DNA of 64,000 bases from assembly GCF_008364685.1 (NCBI RefSeq), contig NZ_VTTL01000004.1, forward strand, positions 124,001 to 188,000. Reading direction: 5' to 3'. This document shows, piece by piece, positions 1 to 7,557 of the stretch. Below the pieces are notes generated by a model. It was given only the letters and a program-made list of their open reading frames with translations. It had not been told where the DNA came from and ran no database searches. The translations under genes were made by a program, and so were the position numbers. The DNA comes from Xanthobacter oligotrophicus. GTDB taxonomy: Bacteria; Pseudomonadota; Alphaproteobacteria; Rhizobiales; Xanthobacteraceae. The first letter of the stretch is position 1. Each line of letters starts with the position of its first letter.

Positions 1-608
1 CTTTCCACGCCCAGCTTCTGCAGGATGGCGGAGACATGGGCCTTCACCGTCGCCTCCGAGACGCTCAGCTCATAGGCGATCTGCTTGTTGAGCCGGCCTT
101 CGGACAACATCATCAGCACCCGCACCTGCTGGGGCGTCAGGGTGGCGAGGCGGGCGATGATGGCGTCCGTCTCCGCGTCGGCGCGGGCGGCGAGGCTGAT
201 GTCCGACGGCACGAAGGCCTCGCCCCCGAGCACGCTCGCCACCGCATCGCGCATGTCGGCGACGCTCATGGTCTTGGGAATGAAGCCCGAGGCGCCGAGG
301 TCGATGCAGCGGCGGATCACCGCGGACTCTTCGTTCCCCGATACCACCACCACCGGCAGGCTGGTATATTGGGCGCGCAGATAGATGAGGCCGGAAAAGC
401 CGCGCGCCCCCGGCATGGTGAGGTCGAGCAGGATCAGGTCGAAATCGCGGTCGCGTTCCAGGAGCGCGGTCAGATCGTCGAAGGTGCCCACCTCCTCGAT
501 GGTGGCATCGGCATGACGTCCGAGCACCGCCTCGCGCAGGGCGCCGCGGAACAGGGGGTGGTCGTCGGCGATAACGAGGCGCAGGCTGCTCCCGGCGGCT
601 TCTCCCAA
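1..608 (-). CDS. LuxR/NarL-family response regulator, C-terminus cut by window edge
   Basis: This is a two-component response regulator. An N-terminal receiver domain carries the acidic pair in VIADDHPLF, the phospho-acceptor Asp in LLDLTMPG, and the switch Ser and Lys in VVSGN and FIPKT. A LuxR-type helix-turn-helix (LTPQQVRVL, then KQIAYELSVSEATVKAH) follows. The last residues run off the left edge of the window, so the stop is not seen. I chose a TTG start at 606-608 because it puts the receiver at the usual distance and GGGAGG lies just upstream; a longer frame upstream remains open. No sensor kinase is in the window, so the signal is unknown. The family call is secure, the start less so. 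Confidence 0.85.
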   Translation of the reverse strand, partial: MGEAAGSSLRLVIADDHPLFRGALREAVLGRHADATIEEVGTFDDLTALLERDRDFDLILLDLTMPGARGFSGLIYLRAQYTSLPVVVVSGNEESAVIRRCIDLGASGFIPKTMSVADMRDAVASVLGGEAFVPSDISLAARADAETDAIIARLATLTPQQVRVLMMLSEGRLNKQIAYELSVSEATVKAHVSAILQKLGVE

Positions 609-714
609 TGCTCCCTCCCGGCGGCTCCGCCCTTCTTGTCTCCGCGGGAGGGCGGTGCCCGCCGCGAATCGGCTCGCCCGATCATCAATCCGTGGCGGAG
701 CGGTGACAAGCCGA

Positions 715-1188
715 TCACGCCATATGGCCGATTGTTCCGGTGAATGCCAGCACCACCTCGCGGCGCTGGGGCCGGTTGCGATGCTCGATCAGGTAAAGGC
801 CCTGCCATGTGCCGAGCGCCATGCGGCCCTGGCTCACCGGAATGGACAGGCTGGTGTCGCTCAGAAGGGTGCGCACATGGGCCGGCATGTCGTCCGGACC
901 CTCGGTGTCGTGGACCCAGCCGAAATCGCGGGGCGCGAGGCTGTTCAGGGCGCTGAGGAGGTCCGTGCGCACGTCCGGGTCCGCATTCTCCTGGATGGTG
1001 AGGGAGGCCGAGGTGTGGCGGCAGAACACCGTCAGCACCCCCGCGCCGGCCGCGATGTCGCCGAGGAAGGCCGCCGCCTCGGCGGTGATGTCGGTGAAGC
1101 CCTCGCCGGGCGTCGTCACCTGCAGGCGGGACTCGGCGTGGCGCACGGCATCGCTCAGGGTCGGGGCGGAGCGGGTGGTGCGGGCCAT
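715..1188 (-). CDS. YjbQ-family protein (UPF0047, secondary thiamine-phosphate synthase type)
   Basis: A 157-residue protein of the YjbQ/UPF0047 family. The signature CRHTSASLTIQENAD at about residues 56-70, His104 in AHVRTLL, and GTWQGLYLIEHR near residue 126 are all present and match the usual family length of about 140-160 residues. Members form small trimers with a metal-like site; some can replace ThiE weakly in vitro, but the physiological role is not settled. The ATG at 1186-1188 has AGGAGA seven bases upstream. The gene lies 106 bases downstream of the response-regulator start on the same strand. Confidence 0.9.
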   Translation of the reverse strand: MARTTRSAPTLSDAVRHAESRLQVTTPGEGFTDITAEAAAFLGDIAAGAGVLTVFCRHTSASLTIQENADPDVRTDLLSALNSLAPRDFGWVHDTEGPDDMPAHVRTLLSDTSLSIPVSQGRMALGTWQGLYLIEHRNRPQRREVVLAFTGTIGHMA

Positions 1189-1366
1189 GGCGGGTCTCCT
1201 GCGGGGCGCCGGCGGGGACGATCCGGCCGGCGTGGTTTCTGGTATCGGCGGCGTTTCTGGTATCGGCGTCTTGCGTGGAGCGGTTCCGGCTCGTACCAGT
1301 TTTGCCATCTCCCCGTCTCTCTCGCGAGCGCGGCCGGCTGGCCGCCGCTGCCAAGGACTGTCGCCG

Positions 1367-2323
1367 ATGTCGAAGCTGGTTCTCGATGCCGCCGTGTTCT
1401 CGCCGGCGTCCGTCGCGCCCGATACCCGCATGGTCAACGACGCCATCGTCAAGATCATGAAGACCATTCCCGACCGCTGGGCGGTGCCGCTGCCGGAGAT
1501 CCGCGCCGCGCGGCTTTCCGGCAAGGGCGTCTTCCCGCTGGCGCCTGAAAGCGCGCGGGCGCGGCAGGAGACCATTCCCGGCCCGCGCGGGGATATTCCG
1601 GTGCGCATCTACCTGCCGGATGAGGCGCCCAAGGGTGTCTACCTCCACATCCACGGCGGCGGCTGGACCGTCGGCTCGGCGCGGGAGAACGAGGGGATGC
1701 TGGATCGCATCGCCGGCCAGTGCGGGCTTGCCGTGGTCTCGGTGGACTACGCCCTCGCCCCTGAGGAGCCCTATCCCGCCGGCCCCGACGATTGCGAGGC
1801 GGCGGCGCTGTGGCTGGTAAAGGAAGGCGGCGCGCGCTTCGGCACCGAGCGCTTCGCCATCGGCGGCGAATCGGGCGGGGCGACGCTCGCGGTGGCGACC
1901 CTGGTGCGGCTGCGCGACAACCACCAGCTCTCGCCCTTCTCGGCGGCGGTGCTGACGGCGGGCTGCTTCGACCTGCGCCTCACCCCCTCCGCGCGCAACT
2001 GGGGCGACGAGCCGCTGGTGCTGAACACGAAGGACATCACCTTCTTCGTGAACAATTATCTTCGGCTGGAGGGCAAGGCGGAAGAGGCGGACGTCTCCCC
2101 GTTGCTCGGCAACCTGAAGGGCCTGCCGAAGGCACTGTTCATGGTGGGCACGCGCGACGCGTTGCTCGACGATACCCTGTTCATGGCCAACGCCTGGCTC
2201 GCGGCTGGCAACGCGGCGGCGCTCGATGTCTATCCCGGCGGCTGCCACGTCTTCATCGGCTTTCCCGGCACCCTTGCCGATCAGGGCCTGAAGCGCATGT
2301 GCACCTACCTGAGCGAGTTCTGA
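1367..2323 (+). CDS. alpha/beta hydrolase, hormone-sensitive-lipase family esterase
   Basis: A 318-residue carboxylic-ester hydrolase of the HSL (class IV) family. The oxyanion-hole motif HGGGW is at residues 96-100 and the nucleophile elbow GESGGA places Ser at residue 169. The expected Asp follows in GTRDALLDD (about residue 262) and the His in GGCHVF (about 293). No signal peptide or membrane segment is visible, so it is probably cytoplasmic. The start ATG at 1367 has AAGGA upstream; the frame stays open further upstream but that part overlaps yjbQ antisense and looks like shadow. The substrate cannot be told from sequence. Confidence 0.88.
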   Translation: MSKLVLDAAVFSPASVAPDTRMVNDAIVKIMKTIPDRWAVPLPEIRAARLSGKGVFPLAPESARARQETIPGPRGDIPVRIYLPDEAPKGVYLHIHGGGWTVGSARENEGMLDRIAGQCGLAVVSVDYALAPEEPYPAGPDDCEAAALWLVKEGGARFGTERFAIGGESGGATLAVATLVRLRDNHQLSPFSAAVLTAGCFDLRLTPSARNWGDEPLVLNTKDITFFVNNYLRLEGKAEEADVSPLLGNLKGLPKALFMVGTRDALLDDTLFMANAWLAAGNAAALDVYPGGCHVFIGFPGTLADQGLKRMCTYLSEF

Positions 2324-2330
2324 ACGCTAG

Positions 2331-2828
2331 TCAGAGGCGCTCCTCGTCGCTCGGGGCGCGCAACTCGTCGATCAGGCCTTTCAGGCGCCGGTAGAAGCGT
2401 TCCGCATAGGCGAAGGCCTGGTCGAGGTCGGTGGCGTTGGGTGCTGCGCCCGGCGGCGGCACCGGCGCTCCCGGCTGGGGCGGCAAAGGCTGTGGCGCGA
2501 CCGCGGCGGCGCGGCGCAGGGTATCCACCTCGGCCTTGAGCCGGGCGATTTCGGCCTCATAGGCATCGCGGGTGTCGGGCACCGCCTCGCAGGTGAAGCC
2601 CGAGGGCCGCTTGGCGCACAGCGACACCCGGCCCGTCTCCCGGTCGAGCTTCAGCGCGCCGCCCTCCACCGGGGCGAACGCGAAGCGCGGCGCGGAGGTC
2701 TCAGCGGACGGTGCCGCTTGGGCTGTTCCTTGGGGCGCGCCCTGCGCCATGGCTGGCGTTGCCGCCAGCGGCGAGAAAACAAGGGCGCACAGGGCGACGA
2801 GGCGCAGATCAGCGGTGGAACGGGTCAT
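2331..2828 (-). CDS. putative secreted coiled-coil protein, function unknown
   Basis: A 165-residue protein that I do not recognise. It begins with a signal peptide (hydrophobic stretch ending near ATPAMAQG). Then come a two-cysteine segment (SLCAKRPSGFTCEAVPD), a charged heptad-like helix (EAEIARLKAEVDTLRRA), a proline-rich linker, and a C-terminal helix rich in Arg, Phe and Tyr. The layout suggests a small periplasmic protein with one disulfide. Two tandem ATGs occur; the second, at 2826-2828, is better spaced from GGGAGG. It converges on the esterase gene with seven bases between stops. Confidence 0.6.
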   Translation of the reverse strand: MTRSTADLRLVALCALVFSPLAATPAMAQGAPQGTAQAAPSAETSAPRFAFAPVEGGALKLDRETGRVSLCAKRPSGFTCEAVPDTRDAYEAEIARLKAEVDTLRRAAAVAPQPLPPQPGAPVPPPGAAPNATDLDQAFAYAERFYRRLKGLIDELRAPSDEERL

Positions 2829-3073
2829 CATCGCCTCCCGTGAGGGGCGGCGCGCGGCCGCCTTTGGCGAAACATAAGCGCTCCGATCCGGTCCGGAAGG
2901 GGCGGCCGGACCTTTACGGGATGCCTCAAGGCATAGGGACCAGCCTCGATCCCGTGGCCCGCCTTGACCCACCGACCGTATTGCACCGCAATCGGGTTGG
3001 TAGGTCAGGCTCTAAACTTCAGATATGGAAGCTTTCGCCGATCAGGCTGCGGTCCATTTCGCTCGAAGACGCC

Positions 3074-3397
3074 CTAGTAGGTCGCTGCCAGGTAATCGAT
3101 GATCGCCTTGGCGTCGGTATCGTCGATCGGGGCATGGTAGGCCGAGATCATCTTGTGGACTTCAGCCTCCCAGAACGGCCGCCCCATGTGCGGCGGCTGG
3201 GTGGTGACGTAGTCCGCCGAATGGCAGGCGGCGCAATTGTTTTGTGCGGACTCGATCCCAGGTCCCGGCTTGAACACTGCGGTCTCTTCCGGAAGCTCGT
3301 AGGTCAAGGGTTTGGCCACTACCAAGCCGGCGAGAGGCCCCGCGAAGGTACCGGCGATCGCGACCGCCATGGCGAGGGATTTGAGATGCTTGATCAT
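3074..3397 (-). CDS. sorB: SorB, monoheme cytochrome c subunit of sulfite dehydrogenase
   Basis: A 107-residue c-type cytochrome with an N-terminal signal peptide and one heme site, CAACH at residues 55-59; Met83 in HKMISAY is a plausible distal ligand. In Starkeya novella SorB is the monoheme partner that accepts electrons one at a time from SorA after sulfite oxidation in the periplasm and passes them to cytochrome c. The gene starts 11 bases after sorA ends, on the same strand, which fits a sorAB operon. The identification rests on size, heme count and the adjacent sorA. Confidence 0.88.
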   Translation of the reverse strand: MIKHLKSLAMAVAIAGTFAGPLAGLVVAKPLTYELPEETAVFKPGPGIESAQNNCAACHSADYVTTQPPHMGRPFWEAEVHKMISAYHAPIDDTDAKAIIDYLAATY

Positions 3398-3408
3398 CGC
3401 TCTGTCCC

Positions 3409-4629
3409 TCACCCGGCCACGACGTTGGTGGTCTCGACGACGCTGCGCATGTAGCCGGATGGGTTCCATCGGGCCTCCATGGGCTGGGTCTGGCCGAGCG
3501 CGTTGGTGGCCCGCACCTTGAGCGTGTGCCGGCCGGCGGGCAGTGTCACGTTGGCGGTCCATTCGCGGAACGAGTATTTGCCAAGATCCGCGCCGAGCGC
3601 GGCAGGCGTGAAGGACTTGCCGCCATCGGCCGAGACCTCCACGCGAGCGATCCCCGAGCCGCCGTCGAAGGCGATCCCGCGCAATGCCACCGGCTTGCCC
3701 GCCGCCACCGTTGCGCCATCGAGAACGTTGGTGAGAAACGAGCGGACGGCGAAGCGGCCGATGGGCACGGTTTTCTCGGGCTTGCCGCCCGCAGGCACGC
3801 AGGCGCAGTCATTGTCGGGGATGCGATATGCCGTGCTCATCCAGAAATTGTCGAGCGGCTTGTCGAGAACGGCGATGTGGTTGAGGTGCTTGACCCAGTA
3901 GGTGCCGAAATAGCCGGGGACCACGAGGCGCAGCGGGAAGCCGTTCAGCCAGGGCAGGTCCTCACCGTTCATCTGGTAGGCCAGCATGACCTCGCCATCG
4001 AGCGCATGATCAAGCTTCAGCGACTTGGCGAAACGCGGCGTCTCCGGGATGACGGGATTGTCGAGCCCGGTGAAATAGACTTCCACCGCCCCGCTGGCGA
4101 TGCCGGCCTTTTCCAGCACGGATTTCAGGGTCACGCCCTTCCACCGGGCATTGCCCATCAAGCCGTTGCCGGCCTGCCCGCCACCCACACGCGGCTCGAA
4201 AAAGCCCCGGCTGTTGCCGGAGCATTGATGCACGGCGACATACTCGACCGGATCGAACTTGGTCTTCAGCTCGTCGAGCGAAAGCGAAAGCGGCGTCGAG
4301 ACCTTGCCCTTCACCTCCAGGCGGAAGGCTGCCGGGTCGATCTCCAGCGGGATGTCGGCCAGATGATAGCGCACGAAAAACGCGTCGTTCGGCGTCAGTA
4401 TGCCCTCGTTGAACACCGAAAACGGGGTTTCCAGCTGCGGCGGACGCGATGTCAGGCCGATCAGCGCCCGCTTGCCGGGATAGGTCACAAGCGGCCGCTC
4501 GCCGTTGGCGAAGGGAAGGGTGATGCTCTCCGCAGCGGCGGCCGCGAGCCGGGAGCCGGCCGCGAGGGAGGCCCCGTATCCCAAGACCATGCCGCCGACT
4601 GACCTCAATGCCTGCCGTCTCGTGACCAT
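3409..4629 (-). CDS. sorA: SorA, molybdenum sulfite:cytochrome c oxidoreductase
   Basis: A 406-residue molybdoenzyme of the sulfite oxidase family, oxidising sulfite to sulfate in the periplasm. It opens with a twin-arginine signal (TRRQALRSVGG), as expected for a folded, cofactor-loaded export substrate. The molybdenum-ligand cysteine is Cys136 in VAVHQCSGNSRG; Arg87 and His89 in VRYHL are active-site candidates. If the signal is cleaved near residue 32 these become 104, 55 and 57, the numbering I recall for Starkeya novella SorA. The C-terminal third is the dimerisation domain (VEVSADGGKSF). The ATG at 4629 has GGAGGG six bases upstream. sorB follows. Confidence 0.93.
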   Translation of the reverse strand: MVTRRQALRSVGGMVLGYGASLAAGSRLAAAAAESITLPFANGERPLVTYPGKRALIGLTSRPPQLETPFSVFNEGILTPNDAFFVRYHLADIPLEIDPAAFRLEVKGKVSTPLSLSLDELKTKFDPVEYVAVHQCSGNSRGFFEPRVGGGQAGNGLMGNARWKGVTLKSVLEKAGIASGAVEVYFTGLDNPVIPETPRFAKSLKLDHALDGEVMLAYQMNGEDLPWLNGFPLRLVVPGYFGTYWVKHLNHIAVLDKPLDNFWMSTAYRIPDNDCACVPAGGKPEKTVPIGRFAVRSFLTNVLDGATVAAGKPVALRGIAFDGGSGIARVEVSADGGKSFTPAALGADLGKYSFREWTANVTLPAGRHTLKVRATNALGQTQPMEARWNPSGYMRSVVETTNVVAG

Positions 4630-4782
4630 TGAACACCCTCCCATCCACAGCGGCCCGGTTGATTTCGGACCTTGTCTGATTCCACTCTATCCGAGTTAAC
4701 CTGAAGCTTGGCCGGAATGAGCGCATTCTTTTCGCGCCTCATGGTTTGCCCTGATCCTGCCCCCGATTCGCCGGATGGACTC

Positions 4783-5442
4783 TCACGCCGTCGGCCGGAA
4801 CGGCGGACGCTTGCTGGCGAGGGCTTCATCCAGGAGTTCGATGCGGTCCTGGCCCCAGAACACCTCGCCGTCGAGCACATAGGACGGGGCGCCGAACACG
4901 TCCGCCGCCATGGCCTTCTCCCGGTTGTCCAGATAGGCCGCTTTCGCCGCCTCGCCCTGGGCCGCCGCGACGAGGCTGTCGCCGGGCAGGCCCACGGCGT
5001 CGGCGAGGCCGGCGATGACCTCCGGCAGGGCGAGATTTTCCTGCCGTTGCCAGACGCCCGAACAGATGCGGGCGACGAGGTCATCCACCGGCAGGCCGGC
5101 CTGAAGGGCGGCGATGATGGTCTGGTCCGCCAGCGCGCCGTCGAAGGGCCAGAAGGCCGGCGCCAGATGAAGGTCCACCCCGAGCTTGGCCCGCCAGCGC
5201 TGGAGTTCCACCAGCCGGTAGCGCTGGCGCTCCGGCGCCCTTTTGGCCAGCGGCAGGCCGCCGGTCTGCGCGAATACAGGCCCCAGCTCCACCGGATGGA
5301 AGGCGACGGCGGCGTGGTGCCGTCGCGCCACCGCCATGAATGGCGCGTGGCCAAGGAAGCTCCACGGGCTGACGCAGGAGAAGAAATAATCGATTTGGCG
5401 ATGGGGCGTGTGGTCTGGGGCGGTCGGGTTTGGCGCGGTCAT
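4783..5442 (-). CDS. DsbA-fold 2-hydroxychromene-2-carboxylate isomerase family protein
   Basis: A 219-residue thioredoxin-fold protein of the kappa-GST / HCCA isomerase group. The N-terminal segment IDYFFSCVSPWSFLGHAPF and the C-terminal FGAPSYVLDGEVFWGQDRI are characteristic; a Ser-Pro-Trp replaces the CxxC of true DsbA, so it is not expected to be a disulfide oxidase. Relatives use glutathione to isomerise aromatic breakdown intermediates, but no aromatic pathway genes lie nearby, so the substrate is unknown. The ATG at 5440-5442 has no clear ribosome site. It is separated from sorA by 153 bases in which I see nothing. Confidence 0.8.
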   Translation of the reverse strand: MTAPNPTAPDHTPHRQIDYFFSCVSPWSFLGHAPFMAVARRHHAAVAFHPVELGPVFAQTGGLPLAKRAPERQRYRLVELQRWRAKLGVDLHLAPAFWPFDGALADQTIIAALQAGLPVDDLVARICSGVWQRQENLALPEVIAGLADAVGLPGDSLVAAAQGEAAKAAYLDNREKAMAADVFGAPSYVLDGEVFWGQDRIELLDEALASKRPPFRPTA

Positions 5443-5589
5443 GGGAGGGCGGGTCCGGGGGCTCTGGATGCAGGATCCGGCGGCACGGATCAATCGCCGC
5501 CGCGGACAGTTGTACACGCAGGTCAGCTTGACAGGGAAACGCCGGTGGTCCCCTCTCAGGCGGCCCACATGGTGATCCGGGAGGCATCA

Positions 5590-5838
5590 TTGGGCGAAGA
5601 GCGGCATACGGAATTGATGGGGCTCCAGAGCGAGCTTTCGGGCGCTGCCCTGAAGGCGGCCATGGAGACGGACGCGGCGGCCCCTGATGCCGCCATGGAT
5701 GCGGGATCAAGGCGCGCGCGGCGCGCGGTGCGGCTCAATCCCCTGGCCTGGATGGCGGTGTCGTTCCTGGCCGGAGTGGTGGTCGGCGCGCTGCTGCGGC
5801 CGGTGACGATCGTGCGCACGGGAAGGAATGCGGGATGA
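5590..5838 (+). CDS. small single-span membrane protein, partner of the YqjE-like gene
   Basis: An 82-residue protein with a charged, alanine-rich N-terminus and one C-terminal transmembrane segment (LNPLAWMAVSFLAGVVVGAL) followed by a short basic tail. The glycine-spaced anchor recalls the end of ElaB/YqjD-type ribosome-associated membrane proteins, which often precede a YqjE gene, but the match is only in character. I chose TTG at 5590 because GGGAGG lies five bases upstream; an ATG at 5569 is in frame with a poorer site. Its TGA overlaps the ATG of the next gene, so the two are probably translationally coupled. Confidence 0.6.
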   Translation: MGEERHTELMGLQSELSGAALKAAMETDAAAPDAAMDAGSRRARRAVRLNPLAWMAVSFLAGVVVGALLRPVTIVRTGRNAG

Positions 5839-6281
5839 ATGTCGATCAGCTGGCGCGGAACCTCAAGATCCTGCTGCGCACCAACACCATCATCGCCGAG
5901 ATCCACCTGCGCCACGTGGCGGCGCGGGTGGGCCTGTTCGCCTTCGCGGCGCTGGTGGCGAGCTTCGGCGTGGTGATGCTCGGCGTGGCGCTGTTCCTCG
6001 CGCTGGAAGCCTCGCTGGGGGCGATCTGGGCGGCCGTTGTGGTCGGCGCCGGGGGGCTGGTGCTGGCCCTCATCGTGGCGGTGGTGGGCGCGACGCTGAA
6101 GCCCTCGCGGGAACTCGGCCTCGCCAACCAGGTGAACCAGGCCGCCATGGACGCGGTGCAGGCGGAGATGAAGGCCACCTCGTCCAGCCTGTCCCAGTTC
6201 GCCTCCTTCGCGGCGGTGCCGGGGCTGGTGGTGCCGGTGCTCACCTTCCTGCTGAGGGCCTTCCGCCGCCCGAAGGCGTGA
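5835..6281 (+). CDS. phage-holin-family (YqjE-like, DUF1469) membrane protein
   Basis: A 148-residue integral membrane protein. Residues about 32-60 and 63-88 form two long hydrophobic segments, separated by a short turn, and a third hydrophobic stretch lies near the C-terminus before RRPKA. This layout matches the Phage_holin_3_6/YqjE family, which despite the name is common on chromosomes outside prophages and has no proven holin role. It starts inside the stop of the upstream gene (ATGA), indicating coupling. No lysis or phage genes are nearby. Confidence 0.75.
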   Translation: MNVDQLARNLKILLRTNTIIAEIHLRHVAARVGLFAFAALVASFGVVMLGVALFLALEASLGAIWAAVVVGAGGLVLALIVAVVGATLKPSRELGLANQVNQAAMDAVQAEMKATSSSLSQFASFAAVPGLVVPVLTFLLRAFRRPKA

Positions 6282-6287
6282 GCGGGT

Positions 6288-6347
6288 TTCGCTCAAACGC
6301 CGCGCGGGGGTGGTTCACGCCGTGTTTTCGCTCAAGCGCCGCGCGGG
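6288..6347. repeat. two copies of a dispersed 21-bp intergenic repeat
   Basis: Two near-identical 21-base units, at 6288-6308 and 6327-6347, start 39 bases apart. Read on the minus strand the core is CCGCGCGGCGCTTGAGCGAA, with one base different in the first copy. They fill the gap between two convergent genes. The same unit recurs at 19987-20007 and as a pair at 50271-50327. Within it, GCGCTTGAGCG contains a tiny inverted repeat (CGCT/AGCG). Confidence 0.8.
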
Positions 6348-6354
6348 CTCGGGT

Positions 6355-6816
6355 TCACGCCTTGCGCACCCAGCGGCCGTTCTCGTCCTGCTGCCAATAG
6401 GTGAGGTCGTGGCCCTGCGCGGTGGCGGCGGCCTTGGCCTCGCGCCAGCGCTCGCGGGCGGCGGCCACCTGCTCATCGTCGCGCCCGTCAAACAGATGCA
6501 CCACGCGCAGATAGGGCGTGGAATCGGCCAGCGGCACGGCATCCACCAGGAAGCGGACCTGCGCGCCGTTGGGGTTGGCCTCGGTGGTGGAGATGAGCAC
6601 CGGCTGGCGCTCCGGCACCGGCTGGGCCTCGGTGCCGTGGGGCAGGAACGAGGCCTCGCTGTAGGTCCACAGATGCGCATCGAGCGCATCGCGCCGCTCC
6701 GCCGACCCGCACTGCACCACGCACCGCCAGCCGCGCTCCAGCGACTTCTCCAGAAGCGTCGGCAGCACCTGCTCCAGCGGGCGGCGTTCGAGGTGGTAGA
6801 AGAGGATTTCGGTCAT
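6355..6816 (-). CDS. holC: DNA polymerase III chi subunit HolC
   Basis: A 153-residue protein matching HolC: it begins TEILFYHLERRPLEQVLPTL and contains RCVVQCGSAERRDALDAHLW, the standard N-terminal signature, with the usual length of about 150. Chi binds psi in the clamp-loader complex and single-stranded-DNA-binding protein, tethering the polymerase to the lagging strand. In Hyphomicrobiales holC commonly sits next to pepA, and here pepA lies about 0.75 kb away on the same strand, with an AT-rich stretch and repeats inserted between them. The start at 6816 is the first ATG that keeps the conserved N-terminus. Confidence 0.93.
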   Translation of the reverse strand: MTEILFYHLERRPLEQVLPTLLEKSLERGWRCVVQCGSAERRDALDAHLWTYSEASFLPHGTEAQPVPERQPVLISTTEANPNGAQVRFLVDAVPLADSTPYLRVVHLFDGRDDEQVAAARERWREAKAAATAQGHDLTYWQQDENGRWVRKA

Positions 6817-6928
6817 GGATGATTACGATATAGGGCGTCTCTCCAAGATCCAAGAAACCTCTTGACCTCGGGCGCCTTCTACATCAATACTCCCCTCGTT
6901 TTGCGCCAACAAAGCGAGGAATTTTTCT

Positions 6929-7186
6929 ATGAACATTATCGCAAAAATTTTTACGAAAGTAAAGCCCCTCATTTTTATTTTGAGACTTTTAAGCGCCTTT
7001 TTTCCAGGGCTTTTGGAAACGGATAAATGCGAGCAGGTGTTTTGGGAGCGCGTGAAAATTGACGTAGTGGAATTCGAGCGTCGTGTCGAAAGGCAATCAA
7101 CAGAGACAGTGACTGGATTTCACTGTGTCTCCCATGGAACGAAAATCAGTCTCGGCGATGCGCCGTGGTCGAGGCCATCGCAATAG
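6929..7186 (+). CDS. small ORF in an AT-rich patch, unknown function
   Basis: An 85-residue ORF that I do not recognise. The first 30 residues are hydrophobic and basic (MNIIAKIFTKVKPLIFILRL), suggesting a membrane anchor or export signal, and the remainder is polar. GAGGA lies eight bases before the ATG. Its codons use A and T freely, quite unlike all neighbours, and the whole stretch from about 6840 to 7200 is AT-rich. It may be recently acquired, or an old remnant. No homology is claimed; it could be non-coding. Confidence 0.4.
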   Translation: MNIIAKIFTKVKPLIFILRLLSAFFPGLLETDKCEQVFWERVKIDVVEFERRVERQSTETVTGFHCVSHGTKISLGDAPWSRPSQ

Positions 7187-7286
7187 GTCATTTATCTCGT
7201 GCAACGGCGTTTCACCAGCGAGCTGAAAGCACGCGGGCCTGTCATGGCGAGAAGCGTGCTTGGACGACTGATATGATCGGCCGCTC

Positions 7287-7388
7287 TATGCATATGTGGT
7301 GCTGCCCGTGGTGGTGATCGCTATGGGCTACGCCGCCATGCGCCTGACCGAGCCGAAGCATCCCCCGCACGCCGGTCCGGCGGAATAA
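7287..7388 (+). other. possible small membrane-protein remnant
   Basis: This frame reads YAYVVLPVVVIAMGYAAMRL and continues about a dozen residues to a TAA at 7386-7388. The hydrophobic run followed by a Pro/His-rich tail and GC-rich codons look like coding sequence. There is no convincing ribosome site, and an in-frame stop lies just upstream, so it is either a peptide of about 31 residues from GTG 7296 or the end of a truncated gene. Confidence 0.25.
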
Positions 7389-7421
7389 GTCGCCGCACCG
7401 CGTTCTGCCTCCCCCCGTCAT

Positions 7422-7515
7422 CCTCCGGCTTGACCGGAGGATCCATGGCGCCGCTTGTCCCAACTCTTCGGCGCCTGCGCTTGCCGGGAGATGGGCCCTC
7501 CGGTCAAGCCGGAGG
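7422..7515. repeat. pair of inverted palindromic REP-like elements
   Basis: CCTCCGGCTTGACCGGAGG at 7422-7440 is a palindrome with seven-base arms, and its exact reverse complement lies at 7497-7515. The two could pair with one another or each fold alone. They sit downstream of pepA on its reading strand, so they could also slow or end its transcript. Such elements are common between genes in Hyphomicrobiales. Confidence 0.75.
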
Positions 7516-7557
7516 GCGACGGTGGGAGAGGCTTGACGACAAGAGAGGCGTGCCGCC

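Noticed and set aside
470-2248. A 592-codon minus-strand frame covering the yjbQ and esterase genes
   Set aside because: It runs through two recognised genes in other frames and shows no family character; high GC removes stop codons.
5835-6281. Phage holin family protein as evidence for a prophage
   Set aside because: This family is common on chromosomes, no other phage genes are near, and flanking genes are housekeeping.
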